A stretch of 64,000 bases of DNA from Pseudomonas hamedanensis (GTDB taxonomy: Bacteria; Pseudomonadota; Gammaproteobacteria; Pseudomonadales; Pseudomonadaceae): assembly GCF_014268595.2 (NCBI RefSeq), contig NZ_CP077091.1, positions 2,750,501 through 2,814,500 on the forward strand. The letters run 5' to 3'. Each line of letters opens with the position of its first letter. Positions within the stretch are counted from its first letter, which is position 1. Under the pieces are notes generated by a model, which worked only from the letters and a program-made list of their open reading frames with translations, searched no databases and was not told where the DNA came from. The translations under genes were made by a program, and so were the position numbers. Positions 19,846-29,244 of the stretch are shown here, in pieces.

Positions 19846-20880
19846 ATGTCCAATTCCCTGTTCAGCATCGCCTTTGGTGTCGGCACTCAGAACCGTCAAG
19901 GCGCCTGGCTGGAAGTGTTCTACGCACAGCCATTGCTCAACCCTTCGGCTGAGCTGGCCGCCGCCGTTGCGCCGATCCTCGGTTACACCGAAGGCAACCA
20001 GGCCATCACCTTCACCACTGCGCAGGCTGCGCAACTGGCTGAAGCGGTCAAAGGCATCGACGCCGTGCAAGGCAAGCTGCTGACCCGTCTGGCCGAAAGC
20101 CACAAGCCGCTGGTCGCCACCCTTCTGGCCGAAGACACGCAACTGACCTCCACGCCTGAGGCCTACCTCAAGCTGCATCTGTTGTCGCATCGCCTGGTCA
20201 AGCCGCATGGCGTCAGCCTGGCCGGCATCTTCCCGCTGCTGCCGAACGTGGCCTGGACCAGCCAGGGCGCGATCGACCTGAGCGAACTGGCCGAAATGCA
20301 ACTCGAAGCGCGTCTGCGCGGTGAGCTGCTGGAAGTGTTCTCGGTGGACAAGTTCCCGAAAATGACCGATTACGTGGTTCCGGCCGGTGTGCGTATCGCT
20401 GACGCCGCGCGCCTGCGTCTGGGCGCTTACGTGGGCGAAGGCACCACCGTCATGCACGAAGGTTTCATCAATTTCAACGCCGGTACCGAAGGCCCGGGCA
20501 TGATCGAAGGCCGTGTCTCCGCTGGCGTGTTTGTCGGCAAGGGTTCGGACCTGGGCGGCGGTTGCTCGACCATGGGCACCCTGTCGGGCGGCGGCAACAT
20601 CGTGATCAAGGTTGGCGAAGGCTGCCTGATCGGCGCCAACGCCGGTATCGGTATTCCGTTGGGCGACCGCACCACGGTCGAGTCGGGCCTGTACGTGACG
20701 GCCGGCACCAAGGTGGCGCTGCTCGATGAGCACAACAATCTGGTTCAGGTTGTTAAAGCGCGTGAGCTGGCCGGCCAGACCGACCTGCTGTTCCGTCGCA
20801 ATTCGCAAACCGGTGCGGTGGAGTGCAAGACCCACAAATCGGCGATCGAACTGAACGAAGCGCTGCACGCTCACAACTAA
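19846..20880 (+). CDS. dapD: Tetrahydrodipicolinate N-succinyltransferase
   Basis: DapD transfers succinyl from succinyl-CoA to tetrahydrodipicolinate, just before DapC in the lysine/DAP pathway. The 344-residue protein belongs to the longer DapD type of pseudomonads: an N-terminal helical domain (to ~170), then left-handed beta-helix hexapeptides (VVPAGVRIADAARLRLGAYV, VGEGCLIGANAGIGIPLGD). The segment EGFINFNAGTEG precedes the substrate loop. AGGT lies upstream of the ATG. Confidence 0.94.
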   Translation: MSNSLFSIAFGVGTQNRQGAWLEVFYAQPLLNPSAELAAAVAPILGYTEGNQAITFTTAQAAQLAEAVKGIDAVQGKLLTRLAESHKPLVATLLAEDTQLTSTPEAYLKLHLLSHRLVKPHGVSLAGIFPLLPNVAWTSQGAIDLSELAEMQLEARLRGELLEVFSVDKFPKMTDYVVPAGVRIADAARLRLGAYVGEGTTVMHEGFINFNAGTEGPGMIEGRVSAGVFVGKGSDLGGGCSTMGTLSGGGNIVIKVGEGCLIGANAGIGIPLGDRTTVESGLYVTAGTKVALLDEHNNLVQVVKARELAGQTDLLFRRNSQTGAVECKTHKSAIELNEALHAHN

Positions 20881-20901
20881 GCAGCCATACGATCGATCCC
20901 C

Positions 20902-20990
20902 TGTGGGAGCGGGCTTGCCCGCGAAGGCGTCCTGTCAGTAACAACTGTGCAGAATGACACTACGCTTTCGCGAGCAAGCCCGCTCCCACA
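20902..20990. repeat. REPIN, GCGGGC-type arms
   Basis: Arms of TGTGGGAGCGGGCTTGCyCG, followed by CGAA, form an 89-base REPIN just after dapD. The left arm has CCCGCG where the right has CTCGCG, a single difference. Confidence 0.9.
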
Positions 20991-21030
20991 AGGTCCGGTA
21001 CACCCCGCCCAATTTCACAGGGCTGAACAG

Positions 21031-22236
21031 ATGATGATTCCCTCCCCGTGGCGCGCCGACTTTCCGGCCATCGCCGCCCTGCAACGGCAAGACCAGACCT
21101 ATCTGGACAATGCCGCCACCACGCAGAAACCCCAGGCTTTGCTCGACGCCCTGACGCATTACTACGCCAATGGCGCGGCCAATGTGCACCGTGCGCAACA
21201 CTTGCCCGGCGCCCATGCCACGCAGGCGTTCGAAGACAGTCGGCTGAAGGTTGCGCAGTGGCTGAACGCAGGCGATAGCGGCCAGATCATCTTCACCCAT
21301 GGCGCCACCAGTGCGCTGAACCTCTTGGCTTATGGCCTGGAGCATCTTTTCCAGCCGGGCGATGAGATCGTCATCAGCGCGCTGGAGCATCACGCCAACC
21401 TGCTGCCGTGGCAGCAACTGGCACAGCGTCGCCAGCTGAAACTGGTGATCCTGCCACTGGATGCCGACGGCCTGATCGACCTCGCCGCCGCCGTGCACTT
21501 GATCGGCCCGCGCACTCGCTTGCTGGCGGTCAGCCAGTTGTCCAACGTGCTTGGTGCCTGGCAGCCACTGACCGCTTTGCTGGGCATGGCCAAGGCGCAG
21601 AACGCATTGACCGTGGTAGATGGGGCGCAAGGCGTGGTGCATGGCCGGCATGATGTGCAGGCGCTGGGTTGCGACTTCTATGTATTTTCCAGCCACAAGC
21701 TGTATGGCCCGGATGGCCTCGGCGTGCTGTTCGGGCGCAACGCTGCGCTTGAGCAGTTACAGCCATGGCAGTTCGGCGGCGAGATGGTGCTGGAAGCCAA
21801 CTATCAAGACTCGCGCTTTCGCCCGGCGCCACTGGGTTTCGAGGCCGGCACACCGCCGATTGCCAGCGTGATCGGCCTCGGTGCGACCCTTGATTACCTG
21901 GCCGGCCTGGACCAGGACGCGGTGTCCGCCCATGAAGCGGCACTGCACGACTATCTGCTGCGCGGCCTCGCCGCACGCAACGGCATTCGTCTGCTGGGCA
22001 AGCCGCAATTGGCGCTGGCCAGTTTTGTTGTCGAAGGCGTGCATAACGCCGATCTGGCGCACCTGTTGACCGAGCAAGGCATCGCCGTGCGCGCCGGGCA
22101 CCATTGCGCCATGCCATTGATGAAAAGCTTCGAACTGGCCGGCGCGATTCGCGTGTCGCTGGCGCTGTACAACGATTCCGAGGACCTGGAGCGCTTCTTT
22201 GAAGCCCTCGACCAGGCGCTGGAGATGCTGCGATGA
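21031..22236 (+). CDS. csdA: CsdA/SufS-type cysteine desulfurase
   Basis: This PLP enzyme takes sulfur from cysteine and passes it as persulfide to its SufE-type partner. The start is the ATG pair at 21031/21034 after AGGGCTGAACAG, giving about 401 residues. TYLDNAATTQKP and NVHRAQHLPG open the group II desulfurase fold. The PLP Lys is in FSSHKLYGPDGLGVL and the catalytic Cys in RAGHHCAMPLM. The next gene overlaps by four bases and encodes the sulfur acceptor, so the pair is a CsdA-CsdE system. The downstream tcdA fits the csdA-csdE-tcdA group known from E. coli. Confidence 0.92.
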   Translation: MMIPSPWRADFPAIAALQRQDQTYLDNAATTQKPQALLDALTHYYANGAANVHRAQHLPGAHATQAFEDSRLKVAQWLNAGDSGQIIFTHGATSALNLLAYGLEHLFQPGDEIVISALEHHANLLPWQQLAQRRQLKLVILPLDADGLIDLAAAVHLIGPRTRLLAVSQLSNVLGAWQPLTALLGMAKAQNALTVVDGAQGVVHGRHDVQALGCDFYVFSSHKLYGPDGLGVLFGRNAALEQLQPWQFGGEMVLEANYQDSRFRPAPLGFEAGTPPIASVIGLGATLDYLAGLDQDAVSAHEAALHDYLLRGLAARNGIRLLGKPQLALASFVVEGVHNADLAHLLTEQGIAVRAGHHCAMPLMKSFELAGAIRVSLALYNDSEDLERFFEALDQALEMLR

Positions 22237-22637
22237 CGTTGCCGGCTGAAGCCGCCGACGCCCTGCAAACCTTCCAGAGCGCCGCGGGCTGGGAGCAGCG
22301 GGCGCGATTGCTGATGCAGTTTGGCGATCACTTGCCAGCGTTGAGCGAGACGGATAAGTGCGAGGCCAATCGCGTGCATGGCTGTGAAAGCCTGGTGTGG
22401 CTGGTCGGCGAGTTGCGCGACGGCCACTGGCAATTTGCAGCGAGCAGCGATGCGCGGATGATTCGTGGCTTGGTGGCGTTACTGCTGTTGCGGGTCAACG
22501 GGCTGTCGGCGGCTGCGTTACGGCAGGTCGATTTGCCGGACTGGTTTAATCAGTTGGGGCTGTCGCGGCAGTTGTCGCCGTCGCGCAGTAATGGGTTGAA
22601 TGCGGTGCTCACTCGGATGAATGAGTTAGCCAAATAA
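22233..22637 (+). CDS. csdE: CsdE/SufE-type sulfur acceptor
   Basis: This 134-residue SufE-fold protein has the acceptor Cys at position 51 in the signature NRVHGCESLVWL. It accepts persulfide sulfur from CsdA and hands it on to Fe-S or tRNA-modification pathways. The ATG lies inside the csdA stop (ATGA overlap), so translation is probably coupled. No other SufE is seen in the window. Confidence 0.92.
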   Translation: MTLPAEAADALQTFQSAAGWEQRARLLMQFGDHLPALSETDKCEANRVHGCESLVWLVGELRDGHWQFAASSDARMIRGLVALLLLRVNGLSAAALRQVDLPDWFNQLGLSRQLSPSRSNGLNAVLTRMNELAK

Positions 22638-22656
22638 CAGCGGCTGCTTCGCAGCC

Positions 22657-22722
22657 ATCGCGAGCAGGCTCACTCCTACAATTTGAAACGCGTTCCCCTG
22701 TAGGAGTGAGCCTGCTCGCGAT
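22657..22722. repeat. Pair of REPs in outward orientation
   Basis: Two AGTGAG-type REPs lie in the order opposite to a REPIN, with their TGTAGG ends facing inward across 18 bases (22657-22680 and 22699-22722). They sit between the convergent csdE and tcdA genes and may act as a bidirectional 3' end. Confidence 0.88.
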
Positions 22723-22741
22723 TGGGTCTTCAGCCCGGACA

Positions 22742-23554
22742 TCAAGCCTGAGGTTTAACCCGGTCCGAAGGCCGCCGCACCCCCGCCACAATCTTGTCCA
22801 CCGCCTTGGTCGCCGCGACCATGCCGAACGTCGCCGTCACCATCATCACCGCACCAAAACCGCCGGCGCAGTCGAGCTTGACGCCGTCACCGACAAAACT
22901 CTTCTGCAAACAAATGCTGCCATCCGGTTTCGGGTAGCGCAGTTGTTCAGTGGAGAACACACACGGCACGCTGTAATGGCGGGTCATGGTGCGGGAGAAG
23001 CCGTAATCGCGGCGCAAGGTCGAGCGCACTTTCGAGGCCAGCGGATCGTTGAAGGTACGGTTGAGATCGCAGACTTGAATCAGCGTCGGATCAATCTGTC
23101 CGCCTGCACCGCCAGTGGTGATGATCTGGATCTTGCGGCGTTTGCACCAGGCAATCAGTGCCGCTTTGGCGTTGACCGCGTCGATGCAGTCGATCACGCA
23201 GTCGATGTCCGGCGTGATGTATTCGGCCATGGTCTCGCGGGTAACGAAGTCGGCGACGGCGTGCACGGTGCAATCGGGGTTGATTCCGCGCAAACGCTCG
23301 GCCATCACCTCGACCTTGGGCTTGCCGACGGTGCTGTCGAGCGCGTGCAATTGGCGGTTGGCGTTGCTGACGCAAACGTCATCCAGGTCAAACAGCGAAA
23401 TCTCGCCGACGCCGCAGCGGGCAATGGCTTCCGCCGCCCAGGAACCGACGCCGCCAACGCCGACGATCGCCACATGGGCCGCGCGCAAGCGCTCCATGCC
23501 TTCGATGCCATATAAACGGGCGATGCCTGCAAACCGCGGATCTTCTGTACTCAT
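22742..23554 (-). CDS. tcdA: TcdA, tRNA ct6A dehydratase
   Basis: This E1/ThiF-fold enzyme cyclises t6A37 to ct6A in tRNA using ATP. The 270-residue protein starts MSTEDPRFAGIARLYG. The nucleotide loop is VAIVGVGGVGSWAAEA, and the adenylation-domain metal region is DCVIDCIDAVNAK. In E. coli TcdA receives sulfur-relay help from CsdA and CsdE, encoded just across the convergent gap here. An ATG two codons upstream is an equal alternative. Confidence 0.92.
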   Translation of the reverse strand: MSTEDPRFAGIARLYGIEGMERLRAAHVAIVGVGGVGSWAAEAIARCGVGEISLFDLDDVCVSNANRQLHALDSTVGKPKVEVMAERLRGINPDCTVHAVADFVTRETMAEYITPDIDCVIDCIDAVNAKAALIAWCKRRKIQIITTGGAGGQIDPTLIQVCDLNRTFNDPLASKVRSTLRRDYGFSRTMTRHYSVPCVFSTEQLRYPKPDGSICLQKSFVGDGVKLDCAGGFGAVMMVTATFGMVAATKAVDKIVAGVRRPSDRVKPQA

Positions 23555-23773
23555 GACCATTACCCCAAAAACCGGCGCGCATTATAGGGCCAGACAGCGA
23601 CAAGTTTTAACCGTCGAGCTGCAAGTGTAAGAACTTAAGTCAGAGTCGGCTGCCCAAAGTCAGGTATTTCGCCGTCTGATGTACGACGGGTGAATTGCCG
23701 GTGTAGGATGCGCGCCCTCTGGCGTCTAGCCGACCGATCCTCCGTTCCACAGCCTTTGGAACCCGAAACAGCT

Positions 23774-26365
23774 ATGTCATCGCGTAAATTTGGACTCAAC
23801 CTGGTAGTGGTGCTGGCCATCGCTGCCCTGTTCACCGGTTTCTGGGCATTGGTCAACCGCCCGGTCTCGGCGCCGAACTGGCCACAGCAAATCTCCGGCT
23901 TCTCCTATTCGCCGTTCCAGCAGGGACAATACCCGCAAAAGGATCAGTACCCGTCTGATGACGAGATGCGCCGTGATCTGGAGATCATGAGCAAGCTGAC
24001 CGACAACATCCGCATCTATTCGGTCGACGGTTCGCTGCAGAACATCCCGAAACTGGCTGAAGAGTTCGGCCTGCGCGTCACCCTCGGAATCTGGATCAGC
24101 CCCGACCAGGAGCGCAACGAGCGGGAAATCAGCAAAGCCATCGAACTGGCCAACACCTCGCGCAGCGTGGTGCGGGTGGTGGTCGGTAACGAGGCGTTGT
24201 TCCGCGAAGAGATTACCCCTGAAGCCTTGATCGTCCTGCTGGATCGCGTGCGTGCCGCCGTCAAGGTTCCGGTGACCACGTCCGAGCAGTGGCACATCTG
24301 GGAGAAATACCCGCAACTGGCCAAACACGTCGACCTGATCGCCGCCCACGTTCTGCCCTACTGGGAATTTATTCCGGTGGACAAGGCCGGCCAGTTCGTT
24401 CTGGATCGCGCTCGCGATCTGAAAAAGCTCTTCCCCAAAAAACCGTTGCTGTTGTCTGAAGTCGGCTGGCCGAGCAACGGGCGCATGCGCGGTGGCGCCG
24501 ATGCGTCGCCAGCCGATCAGGCGATCTACCTGCGCACGCTGGTCAACAAGCTCAACCGCCAGGGCTTCAACTATTTCGTGATCGAAGCCTTCGACCAGCC
24601 GTGGAAGGCCAGTGACGAAGGCTCGGTTGGCGCTTATTGGGGCGTGTTCAACGCCGCGCGTCAGCAGAAATTCAATTTCGAAGGCCCGGTCGTCGCGATT
24701 CCGCAATGGCGCGTGCTGGCCATCGGTTCCGTGGTGCTCGCGCTGCTGTCGCTGACCCTGTTGATGATCGACGGTTCGGCCCTGCGCCAGCGTGGTCGCA
24801 CGTTCCTGACCTTTATCGCGTTTCTGTGTGGTTCGGTGTTGGTGTGGATCGGCTACGACTACAGCCAGCAATACAGCACGTGGTTCAGCCTGACGGTCGG
24901 CTTCCTGCTCGCGCTCGGCGCGCTGGGTGTGTTCATCGTTTTGCTGACCGAAGCCCACGAGCTGGCCGAAGCGGTGTGGATTCATAAACGCCGGCGCGAA
25001 TTTCTGCCAGTGCTGGGTGATTCCGATTACCGGCCAAAAGTCTCGATCCACGTGCCCTGCTACAACGAGCCGCCGGAGATGGTCAAACAGACCCTCGACG
25101 CCTTGGCCAATCTCGATTACCCGGACTTCGAAGTCCTGATCATCGACAACAACACCAAGGACCCGGCCGTCTGGGAACCGGTGCGCGATTACTGCGCCAC
25201 CCTCGGCCCGCGCTTCAAGTTCTTCCACGTATCGCCACTGGCCGGTTTCAAGGGCGGCGCGCTGAATTACCTGATCCCGCATACCGCCAAGGATGCCGAA
25301 GTCATTGCGGTGATCGACTCCGATTATTGCGTGCACCCGAACTGGCTCAAGCACATGGTGCCGCACTTCGCCGATCCGAAAATCGCCGTGGTGCAGTCGC
25401 CGCAGGATTATCGCGACCAAAACGAAAGCACCTTCAAGAAGCTCTGCTACGCCGAGTACAAAGGCTTCTTCCACATTGGCATGGTCACCCGCAACGACCG
25501 GGACGCGATCATCCAGCACGGCACCATGACCATGACCCGGCGCTCGGTACTGGAAGAACTGGGCTGGGCCGACTGGTGCATTTGTGAAGACGCCGAACTG
25601 GGTCTGCGTGTGTTCGAAAAAGGCCTGTCGGCGGCGTATTACCATGACAGCTACGGCAAGGGCCTGATGCCCGACACCTTCATCGACTTCAAGAAACAGC
25701 GCTTCCGCTGGGCGTACGGCGCGATCCAGATCATCAAGCGCCACACCCGCAGCCTGCTGCGCGGCAAGGACACCGAACTGACGCGCGGCCAGCGCTATCA
25801 CTTCCTCGCCGGCTGGCTGCCGTGGGTCGCCGATGGCATGAACATCTTCTTCACCGTCGGCGCGTTGCTGTGGTCGGCGGCGATGATCATCGTGCCGCAA
25901 CGGGTCGATCCGCCGTTGCTGATTTTCGCGATCCCGCCGCTGGCGCTGTTCGTGTTCAAGGTCGGCAAGATCATCTTTCTTTATCGCCGCGCCGTCGGTG
26001 TGAATCTGAAGGATGCGTTCTGCGCGGCACTGGCCGGGCTGGCGTTGTCGCACACCATCGCCAAAGCGGTGCTGTACGGTTTCTTCACCAGCAGCATTCC
26101 GTTCTTCCGCACGCCGAAAAACGCCGACAACCATGGCTTCTGGGTGGCGATTTCCGAAGCGCGGGAAGAGCTGTTCATCATGCTGCTGTTGTGGGGCGCG
26201 GCGCTGGGGATCTATCTGGTCAACGGCATGCCGAGCAACGACATGCGCTTCTGGGTCGCCATGTTGCTGGTGCAGTCGCTGCCGTACGTGGCGGCGCTGA
26301 TCATGGCGTTTCTGTCGTCGCTGCCAAAACCTGCAGCGGTGGCGGAACCGGCGCCGGTCGTCTAA
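23774..26365 (+). CDS. ndvB: NdvB-type glucan enzyme: GH17 transglycosylase fused to GT2 synthase
   Basis: This 863-residue inner-membrane protein has a short N-terminal anchor (LVVVLAIAALFTGFWAL), then a periplasmic GH17 domain (about 40-330). The likely acid/base is E140 (VVVGNEALF) and the nucleophile E229 (LLLSEVGWPSNG). Two membrane segments follow, then a GT2 domain with VIDSDY near 513, CEDAELG and QRFRW near 641, then C-terminal membrane segments. By homology to P. aeruginosa NdvB it makes beta-1,3-type periplasmic glucan linked to biofilm antibiotic tolerance; the GH17 part remodels chains. dapE follows, as around P. aeruginosa ndvB from memory. The exact glucan cannot be read from sequence. 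Confidence 0.85.
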   Translation: MSSRKFGLNLVVVLAIAALFTGFWALVNRPVSAPNWPQQISGFSYSPFQQGQYPQKDQYPSDDEMRRDLEIMSKLTDNIRIYSVDGSLQNIPKLAEEFGLRVTLGIWISPDQERNEREISKAIELANTSRSVVRVVVGNEALFREEITPEALIVLLDRVRAAVKVPVTTSEQWHIWEKYPQLAKHVDLIAAHVLPYWEFIPVDKAGQFVLDRARDLKKLFPKKPLLLSEVGWPSNGRMRGGADASPADQAIYLRTLVNKLNRQGFNYFVIEAFDQPWKASDEGSVGAYWGVFNAARQQKFNFEGPVVAIPQWRVLAIGSVVLALLSLTLLMIDGSALRQRGRTFLTFIAFLCGSVLVWIGYDYSQQYSTWFSLTVGFLLALGALGVFIVLLTEAHELAEAVWIHKRRREFLPVLGDSDYRPKVSIHVPCYNEPPEMVKQTLDALANLDYPDFEVLIIDNNTKDPAVWEPVRDYCATLGPRFKFFHVSPLAGFKGGALNYLIPHTAKDAEVIAVIDSDYCVHPNWLKHMVPHFADPKIAVVQSPQDYRDQNESTFKKLCYAEYKGFFHIGMVTRNDRDAIIQHGTMTMTRRSVLEELGWADWCICEDAELGLRVFEKGLSAAYYHDSYGKGLMPDTFIDFKKQRFRWAYGAIQIIKRHTRSLLRGKDTELTRGQRYHFLAGWLPWVADGMNIFFTVGALLWSAAMIIVPQRVDPPLLIFAIPPLALFVFKVGKIIFLYRRAVGVNLKDAFCAALAGLALSHTIAKAVLYGFFTSSIPFFRTPKNADNHGFWVAISEAREELFIMLLLWGAALGIYLVNGMPSNDMRFWVAMLLVQSLPYVAALIMAFLSSLPKPAAVAEPAPVV

Positions 26366-26382
26366 ATCCGTACCGATGCACT

Positions 26383-26412
26383 AAACGGCGGCCAATGGTC
26401 GCCGTTTTGCTT
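26383..26412 (+). terminator. Intrinsic terminator after ndvB
   Basis: The inverted repeat AAACGGCG/CGCCGTTT with a small bulge and ATG loop is followed by TGCTTT, 18 bases after the ndvB stop. Confidence 0.75.
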
Positions 26413-26474
26413 TAAGATAACCGCCATTTTGCGGGGCTTGGCGCGGCATCCGGTCTGACTGACGGAACTGCCCC

Positions 26475-26564
26475 TGTGGGAGCGAGCCTGCTCGCGAAGG
26501 CTTGGTAACATTCAACCTTTAAGTTGTCTGATACACCGCTTTCGCGAGCAGGCTCGCTCCCACA
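26475..26564. repeat. REPIN, AGCGAG-type arms
   Basis: A 90-base REPIN of the TGTGGGAGCGAGCC type lies between the ndvB terminator and dapE. Apart from it and the terminator, the 238-base gap shows nothing further. Confidence 0.92.
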
Positions 26565-26603
26565 CTAGAAGCCAAGCCCATACCCCATGATCCGGAGTTT
26601 TCC

Positions 26604-27755
26604 ATGACGGCCCACGCCGACCTATCGCCGACCCTTCAACTGGCCATCGACCTGATCCGCCGTCCTTCCGTGACCCCGGTCGATGCTGACTGCCAGAAGC
26701 AGATGATGCAGCGCCTGGGCGATGCCGGCTTCACCCTGGAGCCGATGCGCATCGAAGATGTGGATAACTTTTGGGCCACTCACGGCAGCAACGAGGGCCC
26801 GGTGCTTTGCTTCGCCGGCCACACCGATGTAGTGCCGACGGGTCCGGTCACCGCGTGGCAGATCGATCCATTCAACGCCGTGATCGACGAGCACGGCATG
26901 CTCTGCGGTCGTGGCGCAGCGGACATGAAAGGCAGCCTGGCATCGATGACCGTCGCCGCCGAACGCTTCGTTGCGGATTACCCGAACCACAAGGGCAGGG
27001 TCGCCTTCCTGATCACCAGCGACGAAGAAGGCCCGGCGCATCACGGCACCAAAGCCGTGGTCGAGCGCCTCGTTGCGCGCAACGAGCGTCTGGACTGGTG
27101 CATCGTTGGCGAGCCATCGAGCACCACGCTGGTCGGCGATGTGGTGAAAAACGGCCGTCGCGGCTCCCTCGGCGCCAAGCTCACGGTCAAAGGCGTGCAA
27201 GGTCACGTGGCCTACCCGCATCTGGCGAAGAACCCGATCCACCTCGCCGCTCCGGCACTGGCAGAACTGGCCGCCGAGCATTGGGACCACGGCAACGATT
27301 TCTTCCCGCCGACCAGTTTCCAGATTTCCAACCTCAATTCCGGCACCGGCGCGACCAACGTGATTCCGGGCGATCTGGTGGCGGTGTTCAACTTCCGTTT
27401 TTCCACAAAATCCACTGTCGAAGGCCTGCAGAAACGCGTTGCCGACATTCTCGACAAACACGGTCTGGACTGGCACATCGACTGGGCGCTGTCTGGTCTG
27501 CCGTTCCTCACCGAGCCGGGCGCGTTGCTCGATGCCGTGTCATCGAGCATCAAGGACATCACCGGTCGCGAAACCAAGGCGTCGACCAGCGGCGGTACAT
27601 CCGATGGCCGCTTCATCGCGACCATGGGCACGCAAGTGGTTGAGCTGGGGCCGGTCAACGCGACCATTCACCAGGTCAACGAACGCGTACTGGCGGCGGA
27701 TCTCGACGTGCTGACCGAGATCTACTACCAGACCCTGATCAAGTTGCTTGCCTGA
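26604..27755 (+). CDS. dapE: Succinyl-diaminopimelate desuccinylase
   Basis: DapE is the M20-type dizinc hydrolase that removes succinate from N-succinyl-L,L-DAP. The 383-residue protein has the metal-site blocks [14 protein letters not shown] (His, Asp), [11 protein letters not shown] (Asp) and [16 protein letters not shown] (Glu-Glu), a dimerisation domain from ~180, and the C-terminal His in NATIHQVNE. The ATG follows CGGAG by 8 bases. Its stop overlaps rlmA by one base (TGATG). Confidence 0.96.
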   Translation: MTAHADLSPTLQLAIDLIRRPSVTPVDADCQKQMMQRLGDAGFTLEPMRIEDVDNFWATHGSNEGPVLCFAGHTDVVPTGPVTAWQIDPFNAVIDEHGMLCGRGAADMKGSLASMTVAAERFVADYPNHKGRVAFLITSDEEGPAHHGTKAVVERLVARNERLDWCIVGEPSSTTLVGDVVKNGRRGSLGAKLTVKGVQGHVAYPHLAKNPIHLAAPALAELAAEHWDHGNDFFPPTSFQISNLNSGTGATNVIPGDLVAVFNFRFSTKSTVEGLQKRVADILDKHGLDWHIDWALSGLPFLTEPGALLDAVSSSIKDITGRETKASTSGGTSDGRFIATMGTQVVELGPVNATIHQVNERVLAADLDVLTEIYYQTLIKLLA

Positions 27756-28564
27756 TGCTTGCGTGCCCGATCTGTAGTGAACCGCTCAACGCGGTAGACA
27801 ACGGCGTAGTCTGCCCCGCCGGGCATCGTTTCGACCGCGCGCGCCAGGGTTATCTGAACCTGCTGCCGGTGCAGCACAAGAACAGCCGCGACCCCGGCGA
27901 CAATCAGGCAATGGTCGAGGCGCGGCGTGATTTCCTCAACGCCGGGCATTACGCGCCGGTCGCCAGGCGTCTGGCGGAACTGGCGGCCGGTTATGCGCCG
28001 CAGCGCTGGGTCGACATCGGTTGTGGCGAGGGTTACTACACCGCGCAAATCGCCGAGGCTCTGCCCAACGCCGATGGCTACGCGCTGGATATCTCGCGCG
28101 AAGCCGTCAAACGCGCCTGCAAGCGCAATCCGGCGATCACCTGGTTGATTGCCAGCATGGCACGTGTGCCGTTGGCCTCGGGCAGTTGCCAGTTTCTGGC
28201 GAGTGTTTTCAGTCCGCTGGACTGGGAAGAGGCCAAGCGCTTGCTCAGCGTCGGCGGCGGCCTGATGAAAGTCGGCCCGACCCGCGGCCATCTGATGGAA
28301 CTGCGCGAACGCCTGTACGACGAAGTGCGCGAATACACCGATGACAAGCACCTGGCCCTGGTGCCTGAGGGCATGGCGTTGGCGCACAGTGAAACCCTGG
28401 AGTTCAAGCTGACGCTGGACAAGCCTGAGGATCGCGCCAACCTGTTGGCGATGACGCCCCACGGCTGGCGCGCCAGTGCCGAACGCCGCGCAGCGGTGAT
28501 CGAACAGGCCGAGCCGTTCGTGACCACCGTGTCGATGCGCTACGATTATTTCGTTCTTCAATAA
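27755..28564 (+). CDS. rlmA: 23S rRNA (guanine-N1) methyltransferase, RlmA type
   Basis: This 269-residue SAM methyltransferase starts with a Cys/His zinc motif, CPICSEPL...GVVCPAGHRFD (residues 4-29), diagnostic for the RrmA/RlmA family that methylates G745 (or G748) of 23S rRNA. Motif I is WVDIGCGEGYYTAQIA near 88-103. Translation is coupled to dapE by TGATG. The family pairing with dapE is also found in P. aeruginosa, as I recall. Confidence 0.88.
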   Translation: MLACPICSEPLNAVDNGVVCPAGHRFDRARQGYLNLLPVQHKNSRDPGDNQAMVEARRDFLNAGHYAPVARRLAELAAGYAPQRWVDIGCGEGYYTAQIAEALPNADGYALDISREAVKRACKRNPAITWLIASMARVPLASGSCQFLASVFSPLDWEEAKRLLSVGGGLMKVGPTRGHLMELRERLYDEVREYTDDKHLALVPEGMALAHSETLEFKLTLDKPEDRANLLAMTPHGWRASAERRAAVIEQAEPFVTTVSMRYDYFVLQ

Positions 28565-28639
28565 CTTTTGGTCTCGGGCACAGGCCCGGGGCCGGCTAAA
28601 TCCGCGAATGGATTTTTCAGACCCGCAGTGAGGACATCC

Positions 28640-29017
28640 ATGCGCCAACCGGACATCGAGATTTACCTGAAAGACGCCGACGTCGACCACAAGGCCATCG
28701 CCGCCTGGCTCGGCAAAGCACTCGGCCCGTGCAGCGACTGGGTGCAGAAAGGCCAGACGTATAAATGCAAGGCCGGCAACGTGCCGGTGACCTGGCTGCC
28801 GAAAGCGGTGGGCAAGTGGAACAGCCTGTACCTGGAAAGCGACCAGACCCCATGGCACGACGACATCGCCTGTGCCCGCGCAGCCTTTGCCGCGCTGAAC
28901 GTCGAAGTGCGTTGCGCACCGGGTACGTGGGTTGAGGAAGAAGGTGAAGAAACCGCCGATCGCTGGATTCGCATCAGCGCCGATGGAGAAGAAGAGATCA
29001 CCTGGAAAACCGCTTAA
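28640..29017 (+). CDS. Conserved hypothetical protein, 125 aa
   Basis: The start at 28640 follows GAGGACATCC and gives MRQPDIEIYLKDADVDHKAI; an earlier in-frame ATG adds 24 non-conserved residues. The protein is soluble, with no signal peptide or membrane segment. It has two Cys in the first half (GPCSDW, KCKAG), a third in IACARA and a fourth in VRCAPGTW, with an acidic patch (VEEEGEETAD). I do not recognise a domain. The position after rlmA matches a Pseudomonas-conserved gene. Function unknown. Confidence 0.75.
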   Translation: MRQPDIEIYLKDADVDHKAIAAWLGKALGPCSDWVQKGQTYKCKAGNVPVTWLPKAVGKWNSLYLESDQTPWHDDIACARAAFAALNVEVRCAPGTWVEEEGEETADRWIRISADGEEEITWKTA

Positions 29018-29039
29018 CAACAGGCAACTCAGATCCAAA

Positions 29040-29129
29040 TGTGGGAGCGGGCTTGCTCGCGAATGCGGTGTATCAGCCAATTCAAATGGCGACTGATACA
29101 CCGCATTCGCGAGCAAGCCCGCTCCCACA
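29040..29129. repeat. REPIN, GCGGGC-type arms
   Basis: A 90-base REPIN with TGTGGGAGCGGGCTTGCTCG arms. The loop also pairs: GGTGTATCAG near the left arm and CTGATACACC near the right arm extend the stem. Confidence 0.92.
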
Positions 29130-29136
29130 GTGGTTT

Positions 29137-29242
29137 GATCGTTCCTACGCTCCGCGTGGGAATGCCTCAATGGACGCTCTGCGTCCGATTTGGGACGCGG
29201 AGCGTCCCGGGCTGCATTCCCACGCAGAGCGTGGGAACGATC
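29137..29242. repeat. Second palindromic repeat family
   Basis: A 106-base element has outer arms GATCGTTCCtACGCTCcGCG and their inverted copy ending GGGAACGATC. Inside are two smaller hairpins: GGACGCTCTGCGTCC, and GGGACGCggAGCGTCCC. The outer halves also fold locally (ACGCTCCGCGT). It is unrelated in sequence to the REPs and abuts the stop of the cold-shock gene, where it may serve as 3' end. This kind of element is common in pseudomonad intergenic regions from memory. Confidence 0.8.
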
Positions 29243-29244
29243 AA

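Noticed and set aside
23777..26134. A ~785-codon open frame antisense to ndvB
   Set aside because: The sense frame has full GH17/GT2 motifs; the antisense translation is rich in R, Q, H and A with no domain pattern.
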